Below are positions 1-11,110 of a stretch of 64,000 nt of DNA, in pieces. This DNA comes from Vibrio tetraodonis (lineage in GTDB: Bacteria > Pseudomonadota > Gammaproteobacteria > Enterobacterales > Vibrionaceae): NCBI RefSeq assembly GCF_003350295.1, contig NZ_QLYY01000009.1, forward strand, positions 151,481 to 215,480, in the 5' to 3' direction. Every line of letters begins with the position of its first letter. Within the stretch, counting starts at the first letter, position 1. The position numbers and the translations under genes are program-made. The notes below the pieces were generated by a model that worked only from the letters and a program-made list of their open reading frames with translations, made no database searches and was not told where the DNA came from.

Positions 1-72
1 AAAACTCGTCGAGTAAAAACGCACAAATTCGCCTGCCACTTCCCGCTGAACATGGAGAAGAAAAAAGTATGA
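1..72 (+). CDS. sapD: SapD peptide ABC transporter ATP-binding protein, C-terminal end only
   Basis: The first 72 bases read in frame to a TGA stop and encode a tail containing FACHFPLN, which I recognise as the end of SapD, one of two ATPases of the SapABCDF peptide importer. Its stop overlaps the ATG of the next gene (sapF) in a GTATGA junction, as expected for translational coupling in the sap operon. The rest of the gene lies before the window. Identification rests on the short tail and on its neighbour. Confidence 0.8.
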   Translation, partial: KTRRVKTHKFACHFPLNMEKKKV

Positions 73-854
73 GTGCCTTACTAGAAGTCGATCAACTCAG
101 CAAAACCTTTGTCACCAGAGCGGGTCTTTTCCATAAAAAAGTTCATCAAGCAGTAAAACCGGTCAGTTTTAGACTTGAAGTAGGACAAACATTAGGCTTA
201 ATTGGTCAGAATGGTTCAGGTAAATCGACACTTGCGAGAATGCTCGCGGGGGTCATTGAACCAACAGAAGGTGAGATAAAAGTTAATGGTGAGCGATTAG
301 AGCACAAAGATTACTCTACCCGCTGTAAACTAATCAGGATGATATTCCAAGATCCCAATACCTCTCTCAATCCACGGCTGCAAATCGGGCATCTTCTCGA
401 AGGACCACTGAAACGAAACACCGAGATGACACCCGAAGCGAGAATGTCGAGAGTAAAAGATGTGTTGCTCAAAGTGGGCTTACTTCCTGAACACGCCTAC
501 TTTTACCCTCAGATGCTCGCAGCAGGCCAAAAGCAAAGAATATGCTTAGCACGAGCTTTAATACTACAACCTTCAGTCATTGTTGCTGACGAAGCGCTCA
601 ATGGATTGGATATGGCGATGCGCTCCCAAATCATTAATCTGTTCCTCGAGTTACAGGAAGAAATGGGCGTATCCTTCATATACGTTTCTCAGCATTTAGG
701 CGTGGTGAAACACATCACAGACCAAGTGATGGTGATGCATGACGGTAAAGTTGTTGAAGCTGGCAATACTCAGGAGATCCTAACCTGTCCAAATAACATT
801 ATCACTCAACGTATGGTTGAGAGTCATTTCAACAAAGCCACATGCTTTAAATAA
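69..854 (+). CDS. sapF: SapF peptide ABC transporter ATP-binding protein
   Basis: This 261-residue protein is the second ATPase of the Sap peptide importer, which works at the inner membrane and is linked in enterobacteria to antimicrobial-peptide resistance. Walker A is GQNGSGKST (about residues 47-55). The signature region is degenerate (AAGQKQR instead of LSGGQ), and Walker B (VIVADEAL) is followed by a switch histidine in VSQHLG. It is close to the E. coli length of 268. It overlaps the sapD stop by four bases, so it is the last sap gene of the operon. The family is certain; the substrate is known only by homology. Confidence 0.92.
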   Translation: MSALLEVDQLSKTFVTRAGLFHKKVHQAVKPVSFRLEVGQTLGLIGQNGSGKSTLARMLAGVIEPTEGEIKVNGERLEHKDYSTRCKLIRMIFQDPNTSLNPRLQIGHLLEGPLKRNTEMTPEARMSRVKDVLLKVGLLPEHAYFYPQMLAAGQKQRICLARALILQPSVIVADEALNGLDMAMRSQIINLFLELQEEMGVSFIYVSQHLGVVKHITDQVMVMHDGKVVEAGNTQEILTCPNNIITQRMVESHFNKATCFK

Positions 855-866
855 AGGCTCAGGATT

Positions 867-1655
867 ATGTACTACGCACCAAGGATGGTATTAGGGTTGT
901 TAATTAGCTTGGGGGCAACTAGCAACGCTCTATGTGCGAACCAAACTTGGCTAGATACTGACTTTGTCAAACAAGCGTTTTTAGAAGTCGCGTTAAAAAA
1001 TGAGTATTCTGAGGGTATCCAGCGCCTAACCAAATGGAACAAGCCTGTGCGAATATGGATTGAGCATAAAGTCGCAGATCAAGCTTTGCATAACCAACTG
1101 GCCAATACCCATATTAGTGATCTCTCCTCGATTACAGGGCACAGGATCACGAGAGTGTCAAAACGAACCGATGCAAACATTGTGTGGATCTATACTCAGC
1201 AATCGAAGTGGTACAATGATATTAAACGAGAGCTTGGAGAGGAAGCGCTGAAGTACGCTCACGGCGCAATATGTAAAGCGGGATACAGAACAAACAAGAC
1301 GACCAATGAAATTGACTCAGCAGTGATTATTATACCGGTTGATCAAGCAAGGGAACACGGCAAGCTGCTAGCTTGTATTGTTGAAGAAGTCACCCAAACA
1401 ATGGGACTCCCTAACGATTCAAAAGCCGCCTACCCTTCCATATTTAATGATGAAACGCCCGAAGACCTGCTTTCTCCATTAGACGTGATATTGCTTAAAA
1501 TACTTTACGAACCAGAGCTAAAATCAGGTATGAACTTGGTCGATACAAAACGCGCGGTCGATATTATACTCAAACGCTATCAGAGCCAAGGTGTGTTGAA
1601 AAATGCAGTCAAAGAGGCGAAATCAACGGAGCTGTATAAGCTTATCGCCTACTGA
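867..1655 (+). CDS. Secreted DUF2927 family protein
   Basis: This is a 262-residue protein with an N-terminal hydrophobic signal sequence (about residues 1-24, ending NALCA), so it is probably periplasmic or secreted. The second half contains CIVEEVTQTMGLPND, the hallmark of DUF2927 proteins, which have no established biochemical role. It starts 12 bases after sapF and may be co-transcribed with it. No catalytic motif can be named with confidence, although the EE pair and nearby histidine could suggest a degenerate metallopeptidase-like fold (inference). Family assignment is good; function is unknown. Confidence 0.75.
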   Translation: MYYAPRMVLGLLISLGATSNALCANQTWLDTDFVKQAFLEVALKNEYSEGIQRLTKWNKPVRIWIEHKVADQALHNQLANTHISDLSSITGHRITRVSKRTDANIVWIYTQQSKWYNDIKRELGEEALKYAHGAICKAGYRTNKTTNEIDSAVIIIPVDQAREHGKLLACIVEEVTQTMGLPNDSKAAYPSIFNDETPEDLLSPLDVILLKILYEPELKSGMNLVDTKRAVDIILKRYQSQGVLKNAVKEAKSTELYKLIAY

Positions 1656-1684
1656 TATCACCTATGTGTGAATGAGTATATCAA

Positions 1685-2074
1685 CTAACGTTTTTTCTCT
1701 GCCTTTCTCAGTTCGAATTCAAATTCATCTGGGTATACAACCAACCCTTCTTCATTCTGGTTAGGAAAGACCACTACAGACAAATCATCATCTTCTAAGC
1801 CGCGTGTCCAACGACTGAACCACTTTGCGGTTGAAATGCACTCGGCTTTGCAGTGTTGCCATTCTCCTGTCGCCCATAAACTAGCAAATTCATGATGAGG
1901 CCAAATAGGGACACAATCTTCGTCTTCGGTATTAAGCATCACACAGCCATGCTCATCAGTGAGTATCCAAACCTTCTTGTGCTTAACGATTTCTTTGATT
2001 GCGTAGCTAAATCGCTCGTCTTCACGCATTTTAAGTACAGTTTCAATCTCTTGTGCTGATAGTGATTGTGACAT
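1685..2074 (-). CDS. DUF2750 family protein
   Basis: This 129-residue soluble protein has no signal peptide or membrane segment. The pattern VWILTDEHGCVML...PIWPHHEFA...CISTAKWF is typical of DUF2750, a small family of unknown role common in proteobacteria. It faces the DUF2927 gene tail to tail, with only 29 bases between them and no clear terminator hairpin. It lies downstream of ppaC on the same strand, about 60 bases away, so read-through from ppaC is possible. Confidence 0.75.
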   Translation of the reverse strand: MSQSLSAQEIETVLKMREDERFSYAIKEIVKHKKVWILTDEHGCVMLNTEDEDCVPIWPHHEFASLWATGEWQHCKAECISTAKWFSRWTRGLEDDDLSVVVFPNQNEEGLVVYPDEFEFELRKAEKKR

Positions 2075-2136
2075 TGAGTTTTCCTTAAATAAAACGCCTA
2101 CATTTCTGCTGGCGCTTGACGATATTAACTAAGTAA

Positions 2137-3042
2137 TTATACCAGTTCAGTTTGTAGCCAAGGCCAACCTTGTTTCTTACGACTCAAGGTATTTTCCATC
2201 ATCAGGATGCCATCACACTCATGTTTAGCCAGCTTCTCTGCCCATTCACCCTTATACAATAGTCGAGTTTGTGCAGTCGTAATATCGGTCAACATAACGG
2301 CAGAAAAAGCGAGATTATCTTGTTCGCAGCGACGCTCTAAATCTTGCTCTAGCGCATCAATCATGCCATCAACCTGTTCTAGAGTTGCCAGTTCAACCTG
2401 ACCTACCACAACATCACGACCATTGAATGGATAGCCTTTAAGATCTTTCTCAACTAACTCAGCAGCAGATAGCCCTTCAATGTTTGTTTTAGCAATCAAC
2501 AGATCTTTTATGAAACTATCAATATCACAAACATCTGCTATCTTGGCTAGCTCCTCTACTGCATCTTTATCTTTTTGCGTGCAAGTTGGAGAAGCAAAGC
2601 CAACCGTATCAGATAAGATGGCGGACATCATTAGTTTTGCTATTTGAGCGGTGATTTCATGCCCTTCAATTTTAAACATGTTGAAAAGTACAGTGTTGGT
2701 ACAGCCCACTGGCCAGATCCAAGCTTCCATTGGGTTAATCGTCATCACATCACCTAACCTGTGGTGATCAACAATACCCAAAATTTCTGCTTCAGCCACG
2801 TCATCTGGAGCTTGGGCTAAATCTGAGTAATCGACTAACCAAATTTTTTCACCCGCAACAGAAGTGCGAAGCTCTGGTAGCTCAGCCCCAGCAACTTCAA
2901 GAATATGTTGAGTTTCGCGGTTTATTTCACCTTGGCGAATCGGCATGGCATCCAAACCACGTGCTTTTAATAGCTCAGTCGCTACTAATGCACTACAAAT
3001 ACTGTCACTATCAGGGTTCTTGTGACCTACAACTAGAATCAT
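2137..3042 (-). CDS. ppaC: Manganese-dependent inorganic pyrophosphatase (family II)
   Basis: This 301-residue cytosolic enzyme hydrolyses pyrophosphate to phosphate, pulling biosynthetic reactions forward. It has the DHH phosphoesterase architecture: N-terminal GHKNPDSDS metal-binding motif (residues 6-14), DYSD (about 71-74), the diagnostic DHH in GIVDHHRLG (about 89-97), and a C-terminal DHHA2 domain with SRKKQ near the end. The length is normal for family II. It is divergent from a manganese exporter gene, an apt neighbour because family II enzymes prefer Mn2+. Confidence 0.95.
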   Translation of the reverse strand: MILVVGHKNPDSDSICSALVATELLKARGLDAMPIRQGEINRETQHILEVAGAELPELRTSVAGEKIWLVDYSDLAQAPDDVAEAEILGIVDHHRLGDVMTINPMEAWIWPVGCTNTVLFNMFKIEGHEITAQIAKLMMSAILSDTVGFASPTCTQKDKDAVEELAKIADVCDIDSFIKDLLIAKTNIEGLSAAELVEKDLKGYPFNGRDVVVGQVELATLEQVDGMIDALEQDLERRCEQDNLAFSAVMLTDITTAQTRLLYKGEWAEKLAKHECDGILMMENTLSRKKQGWPWLQTELV

Positions 3043-3195
3043 CTTTTTTCCTACTACGACTAAAATAGGCCCATATTGGGCAATTACTCACAAAACGGGA
3101 TACTTTACCTGAATTTTGAGATTTGTCATGGGTTAGAAAAAATAAATGCCCAAATCACAATTTTTTGTTGCAATTAGTGTCACACAAAACTAAAT

Positions 3196-3210
3196 TGATA
3201 AGCATTATCA
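3196..3210. promoter_or_regulatory. Fur-like box upstream of the manganese exporter
   Basis: TGATAAG-C-ATTATCA is a 7-1-7 inverted repeat with one mismatch between the arms, which fits the classical Fur (or Mur) operator. It ends 17 bases before the chosen ATG of mneA. The position suggests metal-responsive repression of the exporter or of its leader. Whether iron or manganese is sensed cannot be told from sequence. Confidence 0.55.
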
Positions 3211-3227
3211 TTTGCATTTGTAGCTCA

Positions 3228-4442
3228 ATGAATTCGGTTAGACTCTCTTTTTCTCTGCCTGCATGGCTGAGCTTTTCTCAGTTTCGTCCAGCCTATAAAA
3301 GGCTCCTGTTGCCGTCCATACTCATCGCGTTACTCTTAAATGATGCAACGCGAATGGTAACGGTAGTAACCCTTTCTGATGCATTCTGGGCTGTTTCGGC
3401 TTATGTCGCTTTCACTCTTGCTATTTATCATTACCTCTCCCTATGGATGAGCAAAGATAATAAAATAGTCAATCTATACCAGAGCTCTCGAGCCTATCAA
3501 GTGCTGTTTGCCTCATTGCTTGGTGCCCTTCCGGGGTGTGGAGGCGCCATCATTGTAACCACACAGTTTGTCAGTGGTAAAGTGGGCTTTGGTGCTATTG
3601 TCGCTGTATTGACATCAACAATGGGCGACGCTGCTTTCTTACTTATCGCAAGTAAGCCTGATATAGGCGTACTGGTTGTCAGTATAGGTATTGTCGTTGG
3701 ATGCCTGTCTGGTTGGGTAGTTAATGTTATTCATACCGATGACTTCTTACGTCCACTCAATCAAGATACCACAGATGGCTCTCAAATCTGCCTATCACAT
3801 AGTAACCAACACAGTAGTTTTGAGAAAAAAGCCATTAACCTTCAAGGTGCATTTTGGAAATGGCTAATCGTTCCAGCGACAGTTGTTGCTTTATTGGGAT
3901 CATTTCAAATCGACATTAATCAACTGCTTGCTTTACCCTCGGAGACAATGGAGTGGCTAGGAGCAATACTCATTGTGATCAGCATGTTACTTTGGTCACT
4001 GACCAAAGAAATCAAGGATTATCGCTCTACCGTGTCTGAAGACACAAAGACCGTCACTTCTCATCCATTACAAAAGGCGGCTCAAGACACCAATTTTGTT
4101 ACCGCTTGGGTGATAGTCGCATTCATGTCTTTTGAATTATTGACCGCACTGGGTAATATTGACCTTGCAAGTGCCTTTTCTGGGTGGGGAGTGTGGATGC
4201 CTTTAGTCGGCCTTGCTGTGGGCATACTGCCTGGTTGTGGACCGCAAATACTGGTAACGAGTCTTTATATCTCAGGAGCAGTTCCTCTTTCCACACAACT
4301 AGCCAATGCAATATCAAATGACGGAGATGCGTTATTCCCAGCAATCGCTCTTGCTCCAAGGGCAGCCCTTGCTGCAACCTTTTATTCAGCCATACCTGCT
4401 TTAATTGTGGGTTACAGCTTTTACTTTATGTTTGAGAGGTAG
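3228..4442 (+). CDS. mneA: MneA-like manganese exporter (putative manganese transporter family)
   Basis: This is a 404-residue inner-membrane protein with about ten hydrophobic segments. It is built from two related halves, each with a P-G-C-G motif: GALPGCGGAIIVTTQF in the first and GILPGCGPQILVTSLY in the second, each followed by a small-residue and acidic stretch (TMGDAAF, NDGDALF). This inverted-repeat pattern matches the Vibrio MneA exporter family. I start at ATG 3228 because the longer reading frame (from a TTG at 3123) would run through the Fur-like box and add a non-conserved leader. It is divergent from the manganese-dependent ppaC. Family is likely; direction of transport is by homology. 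Confidence 0.8.
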   Translation: MNSVRLSFSLPAWLSFSQFRPAYKRLLLPSILIALLLNDATRMVTVVTLSDAFWAVSAYVAFTLAIYHYLSLWMSKDNKIVNLYQSSRAYQVLFASLLGALPGCGGAIIVTTQFVSGKVGFGAIVAVLTSTMGDAAFLLIASKPDIGVLVVSIGIVVGCLSGWVVNVIHTDDFLRPLNQDTTDGSQICLSHSNQHSSFEKKAINLQGAFWKWLIVPATVVALLGSFQIDINQLLALPSETMEWLGAILIVISMLLWSLTKEIKDYRSTVSEDTKTVTSHPLQKAAQDTNFVTAWVIVAFMSFELLTALGNIDLASAFSGWGVWMPLVGLAVGILPGCGPQILVTSLYISGAVPLSTQLANAISNDGDALFPAIALAPRAALAATFYSAIPALIVGYSFYFMFER

Positions 4443-4454
4443 CTATACATTAGA

Positions 4455-5975
4455 TTAGCCGGAGTGTTGAATAAATTGGATAAAATCTTTGATAGGCATT
4501 GGTTTGGCAAAATAATAGCCTTGTAAACAATGAATATTGCGAGCTGTAAGATATTCAACTTGTTCAATTGTTTCGACACCTTCGGCTACGGTTTTCATCC
4601 CAAGTCTTGAGGCGAGATCCAACAAGTTTTCAACGATATGCGCAGATACTGAGTTTGTGCCTATCATGCGAATGAAACTTTGGTCGATTTTCAATACATC
4701 GAACCGGAACTGATGCAAATACTTCAAACTCGAATGTCCAGTGCCAAAATCATCTATCGCTAGCTGAATCTTGTTATCATGTAAAGCATTAAATAAGTTG
4801 CTAGCTTCTTGCGTATTTTCGATTAATTCTCGCTCTGTCAGCTCCAAGCATAAACGAACTTGATTTTGTGAAAAAGCGTTAAGAAAGCTTAGGCTATCTG
4901 CCAAGAGATCAGAATTCACGCAGTGCTTAGCTGAGATATTAAATGATATTGTAAAATTATCGCTCAATAACTTTTGATGAGGCGAAATCTGATCGCTCAC
5001 CTGAGTCATAATTGATTGAGTCATTGGTATGATTAGGCCAGTCTCTTCCGCTAGGGGGATGAACAAGTCAGGGCGGACAAGACCTTCTTGTGGATCATCC
5101 CAACGCATTAAGACTTCTGCACCGACAACCCTGTATTGGCTGTCAACGTAAGGCTGAATATAAGGGACAAACTCTTTGTTATGAATAGCTCGTTCTATCT
5201 TGTCCTTCATGGATTCGGGTTTTCCGGTAACCCAATAGGTATACCAAGATATTGCTGCGCAAAAGAGTATCAAAATAGCCATTGCGGTCTGCTTATGAGA
5301 TACCATAAAGTCCAAATAATCGTCATGCGATAGCCATACACTCAAGGAGTATGGATAGTGTTTGGAGTTGACTACTAAGGTGCTTCTTATCGAGCTTGTA
5401 CTGACTTTACCTGTTTTATCTATCCAAGAATCGCCAATTTGTAAGTGAATCAATCTTTCTTGGCTAGTCAACGTCAAAATATTTTTTAGGTAATAACCAG
5501 CAACAGAAGAAGCAACACTCACATTGCCATGAGTTATTACAAAGCTAAGGGCGGGCTCCTTTGGGTTAATAGGGGAGCTTGGTATAAGGACTAAAGAGTT
5601 ATCAACCAGCCTATAATCGGGTAACGGAGAGTCAACTTTTCCAAGTAACGAACTGCAATATATTCGTCCATCTTTAATCAAAGTTATCATCCTAACATCG
5701 GGGATGATGACAACTAAGTCTCGAATATAAGGCAAAACCTCATCGCACTGCCCATGAGTAAACGGGTATGCTCTTTGAGCGGCAGCGTCCGCATTCCACA
5801 AAAGTCTATCAAGTAATACAACGCCAGATTGGAGTGAACGATTGGTTTCACGCTGTAAGCTGTCCTGTGCCAAAACAAATAGAAGAATAGTACCAAGAAC
5901 AACAGGTAGTAAGAATGCAAAAGAGGTAAGAACAAATCGTGTCAAAAGTGGGGCTGCCCTAAAGAAGTTGATCAT
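4455..5975 (-). CDS. Membrane-anchored CSS-motif / EAL cyclic-di-GMP phosphodiesterase
   Basis: This 506-residue protein has an N-terminal membrane helix (about 13-36), a periplasmic sensor domain with the CSS motif (IYCSSLLG, about residues 107-114), a second helix (about 231-249) and a cytoplasmic EAL domain. EAL-domain catalytic residues are present: GAEVLMRW (EVL variant of EAL), FNISAKH, LELTERE, IDDFGTG, LKIDQSFI and AEGVET. The enzyme should hydrolyse c-di-GMP to pGpG. CSS domains are known to link thiol redox state in the periplasm to activity (PdeC-like family). The gene stands alone, tail to tail with mneA. Confidence 0.92.
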   Translation of the reverse strand: MINFFRAAPLLTRFVLTSFAFLLPVVLGTILLFVLAQDSLQRETNRSLQSGVVLLDRLLWNADAAAQRAYPFTHGQCDEVLPYIRDLVVIIPDVRMITLIKDGRIYCSSLLGKVDSPLPDYRLVDNSLVLIPSSPINPKEPALSFVITHGNVSVASSVAGYYLKNILTLTSQERLIHLQIGDSWIDKTGKVSTSSIRSTLVVNSKHYPYSLSVWLSHDDYLDFMVSHKQTAMAILILFCAAISWYTYWVTGKPESMKDKIERAIHNKEFVPYIQPYVDSQYRVVGAEVLMRWDDPQEGLVRPDLFIPLAEETGLIIPMTQSIMTQVSDQISPHQKLLSDNFTISFNISAKHCVNSDLLADSLSFLNAFSQNQVRLCLELTERELIENTQEASNLFNALHDNKIQLAIDDFGTGHSSLKYLHQFRFDVLKIDQSFIRMIGTNSVSAHIVENLLDLASRLGMKTVAEGVETIEQVEYLTARNIHCLQGYYFAKPMPIKDFIQFIQHSG

Positions 5976-6160
5976 TATCTCTTTCTCGATAATCAGTTAA
6001 GGCAATTATAGGCGCTGATTGGTTAGTATTATAAGTATCAATTAAAAATAGAACTAAATAAGTTGCTATTTACCGCCTACCCAGATGTTGCACAGGCAGA
6101 AGATAAATAGCTTAAGTCACAGAAAAACAAGTTTAGAGTGAAAGTTAGGTAAAAACACCG

Positions 6161-6792
6161 TTAACCATGACGCTGTTTTAATTTGTTAATGACATCGTTG
6201 ATTGAAAGACCCTGATCCTGAAGTAATACCATAAGGTGATACACCAAATCTGCAGATTCACAGACCAACTCAGACTTGTCTCCAGATGTCGCAGCTAACG
6301 CAACCTCAACCCCTTCTTCACCGACTTTTTGCGAAATACGCTTAGTTCCTTTAGCGTATAGGCTTGCCGTATAGGAAGATTCCGGATCAGCATTTTTTCT
6401 CGCTTCAAGCAAGCGCTCCAGTTGATTAAGCCATACCATTTGTGACTCCTCTTGAGGATCAACATCCCAACAAGTGGTGTTGCCTAAATGACATGTAGGA
6501 CCAATAGGTTCAACTTTAACAAGCAGGGTGTCGTTATCACAATCTAAGGACATATTGACCAGCTGTAACACATTGCCCGATGTCTCACCTTTAGTCCAAA
6601 GGCGCTCCTTAGTTCGGGAGAAAAACGTTACCTTGCCTGTTTCGACCGTTTTAGCCAGCGCCTCCCGATTCATGTACCCCATCATAAGTACTTGGCTGGA
6701 ACGAAAGTCCTGCATGATAGCAGGCACAAGTCCATTGACTTTACTCCAGTTGATTCTCTCGGTTAGCAAACTGGCTTCTTCCACTTTGAACG

Positions 6793-6796
<4 letters not shown>
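6161..6796 (-). CDS. hisI: Bifunctional phosphoribosyl-AMP cyclohydrolase / phosphoribosyl-ATP pyrophosphatase
   Basis: This 211-residue enzyme carries out steps 2 and 3 of histidine synthesis. The N-terminal HisI part has [38 protein letters not shown] and the zinc motif CHLGNTTCW. The C-terminal HisE part (about 110-211) has [17 protein letters not shown] and [13 protein letters not shown]. It is the last gene of the his operon and its ATG overlaps the hisF stop by four bases. No hairpin terminator is obvious between its stop and the EAL gene upstream in coordinate order. Confidence 0.97.
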
Positions 6797-8297
<1,501 letters not shown>

Positions 8298-8912
8298 TTA
8301 AAGTTCTAAGAAATTTTGAATAAGCTTGGCCCCTGCTTTAGAAGAGCGTTCAGGGTGAAACTGGACACCAAAATAGTTGCCGCTTTGCACCGCTGCTGAA
8401 AAAGGGCTGCCATAATCACTTTCAGCTATCGTGTCGCTGCCGACTGGCATTGCGAAACTGTGTACAAAGTAGAAATATTCCCCTTCTTCAACACCTTTAA
8501 ATAAGGGATGGCCTGTTTTAGCAGACACTGTATTCCAGCCCATATGAGGTAAAGGCAAATCGTCTGCCTCAAGCCGAATCACCTCGCTATCACAAAGCCC
8601 AAGACACTCAACAAACTCATCTGCTTTCTGGCCTTTTTCTTGAGAGGCCTTGGCCAAAAGTTGCATACCTAAGCAGATACCCAGAAGCGGCTTGTCGACT
8701 TGTTTAACCAAGCGGACAAGATCACGTTGTTGAAGGTTTCTCATCGCTTCACTTGCGGTGCCTACACCGGGTAAAAACAATTTATCGGCCGATAACACAA
8801 CCTGAGGATCACTTGAAATAGTCACTGTGTAACCCAGACGTTCGATGGCAAATTTTACCGATGACACATTGGCACAACCTGTATCGATAATAACCACTTT
8901 CTGTTCTTTCAC
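8298..8912 (-). CDS. hisH: Imidazole glycerol phosphate synthase, glutaminase subunit
   Basis: This 204-residue class I glutamine amidotransferase supplies ammonia to HisF. The nucleophile Cys lies in [11 protein letters not shown], and the His-Glu pair in [14 protein letters not shown] chose the GTG at 8912, which follows AAGGAG by nine bases and gives a start aligned with E. coli HisH ([17 protein letters not shown]). The longer reading frame begins at a TTG overlapping the ribosome-binding site. The hisB stop lies only 14 bases upstream. Confidence 0.95.
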   Translation of the reverse strand: MKEQKVVIIDTGCANVSSVKFAIERLGYTVTISSDPQVVLSADKLFLPGVGTASEAMRNLQQRDLVRLVKQVDKPLLGICLGMQLLAKASQEKGQKADEFVECLGLCDSEVIRLEADDLPLPHMGWNTVSAKTGHPLFKGVEEGEYFYFVHSFAMPVGSDTIAESDYGSPFSAAVQSGNYFGVQFHPERSSKAGAKLIQNFLEL

Positions 8913-8926
8913 TGCATGGTTCTCCT

Positions 8927-10000
8927 TCAAAGTACACCTTTACTACTAGGTAACTCAGTACCTTCAACTTTAATCGCTTGGCGAACTGTGCGGCCAAAAG
9001 CTTTAAACAGACTTTCAACAATGTGATGGTCGTTATCGCCAGATGAAGAAAGGTGTAGCGTACAAGCTAGAGTGTCTGTTAACGATCTGAAAAAGTGTCC
9101 AACCATTTCAGTAGATAAATCTCCTACTTGTTCACGGCTAAACTTCGCATCGAACTTCAGGTAAGGGCGACCAGACAAGTCCAACGCGCATTGGGCCAAA
9201 CACTCATCCATGGGTAAACTGAAACCAAATCGATCAATGCCACGTTTATCACCCAAGGCTTCTTTTAGTGCTTGTCCCAAAGCTAAAGCGGTATCTTCTA
9301 CTGTGTGGTGATCGTCAATATGCAAATCACCATCGACTTTACACACCATCTGAAACCCGCCGTGCGTCGCAATTTGATCCAGCATGTGATCAAAAAAGCC
9401 TAGTCCGGTTGAAATATCATTGCTTCCTTGCTGATCAAGGTTAACCGCAACTTTGATATCTGTTTCTTTGGTGGTGCGCGCTACTTCTGCAACTCGTGCT
9501 TTGATAGTTAAGTCGTTGACAATCTGCTGCCAGCCCATTGTCTGTGGATGGTATTGAATGCCTCTGATGGCCATATTTTCTGCTAATTGTAGATCCGTCT
9601 GACGATCACCAATAACAACTGAGTTCTGAAAATCAACCTTGCCTGCTCTGAGATATTCTTTAACAAGCCCTAATTTTGGTTTGCGACACGAACAGTTGTC
9701 ATGTTCAAAGTGTGGGCAAATCAGCACATCATCAAACCTTACCCCTTGAGATTCGAAGATGTCCATCATCATAGTATGTGGTCCATCGAAATCTTCTTGT
9801 GGGTAACTGTCTGTCCCTAACCCATCTTGGTTGGTAACCATCACAAGACGATAGCCCGCCTCTTGCAAGGACAATAAACTTGGGATGACAAAGGGCTCTA
9901 ACTTGAGTTTGTCTAATCTATCTACCTGAAAATCAGTTGGTGGTTCAACTATCAAGGTTCCATCACGGTCGATAAAAAGGATTTTTTGTTGTTTGCTCAC
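8927..10000 (-). CDS. hisB: Bifunctional histidinol-phosphatase / imidazoleglycerol-phosphate dehydratase
   Basis: This 357-residue fusion performs two steps of the pathway. The N-terminal HAD phosphatase has [10 protein letters not shown] (nucleophile and acid Asp), VTNQDG and a four-ligand zinc loop [15 protein letters not shown]. The C-terminal dehydratase (about 168-357) has [29 protein letters not shown] and [13 protein letters not shown] metal ligands. The fusion is typical of enterobacteria and vibrios. It precedes hisH and follows hisC after a 64-base gap. Confidence 0.98.
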   Translation of the reverse strand: MSKQQKILFIDRDGTLIVEPPTDFQVDRLDKLKLEPFVIPSLLSLQEAGYRLVMVTNQDGLGTDSYPQEDFDGPHTMMMDIFESQGVRFDDVLICPHFEHDNCSCRKPKLGLVKEYLRAGKVDFQNSVVIGDRQTDLQLAENMAIRGIQYHPQTMGWQQIVNDLTIKARVAEVARTTKETDIKVAVNLDQQGSNDISTGLGFFDHMLDQIATHGGFQMVCKVDGDLHIDDHHTVEDTALALGQALKEALGDKRGIDRFGFSLPMDECLAQCALDLSGRPYLKFDAKFSREQVGDLSTEMVGHFFRSLTDTLACTLHLSSSGDNDHHIVESLFKAFGRTVRQAIKVEGTELPSSKGVL

Positions 10001-10064
10001 TCGAATTTCCTTATTGCAATTTTTAGCGCTTACCTTTAGTCAGCGCACTGTATTTTTTCACTAA

Positions 10065-11105
10065 CTATGAGTAGTAATTTCTTATAAAACCGAGCGTTTT
10101 TTCACACTCATCACGGTTACCAACACTGATGCGCACACAGTTCTCAATCGGTGAATTGCGTAAAATAACACCTGTGTCCCATGCCGCTTTGAATAGGGCG
10201 GTGCCATCGGGAAACTTAACCAATAAATAGTTACCCCAGCCTTCAAAAACCTCTAGGCCCGAGATCATAGACAAACCCACTTGCAAATAAGCGCGGTTAG
10301 CATTCAAATCCAGTACTTGGAATTTGGTTCGTGCTAAGCCCGCTTCAGACAGTGCTTGTGTGGCGATTTCGGAAACAGGAACTGGAACTGGGTATGGCGC
10401 AATAACTTTGAGCAGGATCTTGATTAGGTCTTGATTTGCTAAGGTAAATCCGCAGCGTAGTCCAGCTAGAGCAAATGCCTTGGATAAAGTGCGCAAAATG
10501 GCCAGATTTGCGTATTGAGACAGCAAATCAACCGTTGAAGCTTCGGGACAAAAATCTATGTAGGCTTCATCCATGACAACAATGGCACGCTCTTTGGTCA
10601 TCTCAAGAAGTGCTACTATGTCTTCACGCTTAACTAAGTTCCCTGTCGGGTTGTTCGGGGAGCAAATAAAAATCAGTTTCACCTTATCTAAGTTTGCTTC
10701 GATTTTTGTTAAATCGAGTTGCCAATCTGATGTCAACGGCACTACTTTTTGCTCAACCCCCATGGTTTCAGCACTGATTGAGTACATACCGTAAGTCGGT
10801 GGACAGTATAAAATAGCATCTTCTCTTGGCTCACAAAAAGCGCGAATTAGCAGCTCGATCCCTTCATCGGCTCCACGAGTGGTAATGGTCTGCTCAGGCC
10901 TTACACCAGCATAAGCGGCATAGGCAGAAATAAGCTCGTTAGGCTGGCACTCACTGTAGCGATTAAGACGTGCAAAATCGGTTTTGTATTCGTTATTGAA
11001 TGGTGACTCGTTGGCATTGAGCCACACATCACCACTTCCCCCTATTCTGCGAGCAGACATATAGGGAGTAAGAGTTTGGATTTGTTTTCTTACTAACTTT
11101 TCCAC
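10065..11105 (-). CDS. hisC: Histidinol-phosphate aminotransferase
   Basis: This 346-residue fold-type I PLP enzyme transfers the amino group from glutamate to imidazole acetol phosphate. The PLP-binding Lys is in [16 protein letters not shown], substrate and cofactor contacts in [18 protein letters not shown] and VMDEAYIDF, and the C-terminal Arg in [11 protein letters not shown]. Length matches E. coli HisC (356). The hisD stop is five bases upstream. Confidence 0.97.
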   Translation of the reverse strand: MEKLVRKQIQTLTPYMSARRIGGSGDVWLNANESPFNNEYKTDFARLNRYSECQPNELISAYAAYAGVRPEQTITTRGADEGIELLIRAFCEPREDAILYCPPTYGMYSISAETMGVEQKVVPLTSDWQLDLTKIEANLDKVKLIFICSPNNPTGNLVKREDIVALLEMTKERAIVVMDEAYIDFCPEASTVDLLSQYANLAILRTLSKAFALAGLRCGFTLANQDLIKILLKVIAPYPVPVPVSEIATQALSEAGLARTKFQVLDLNANRAYLQVGLSMISGLEVFEGWGNYLLVKFPDGTALFKAAWDTGVILRNSPIENCVRISVGNRDECEKTLGFIRNYYS

Positions 11106-11110
11106 TGTGA

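Noticed and set aside
3123..3227. N-terminal extension of the manganese exporter from TTG 3123
   Set aside because: It would run through the Fur-like box, starts at TTG without a ribosome-binding site, and adds a leader unlike the family.
3043..3227. Manganese riboswitch (yybP-ykoY type) before the exporter
   Set aside because: The conserved loop sequences were not found; only the Fur-like box is clear.
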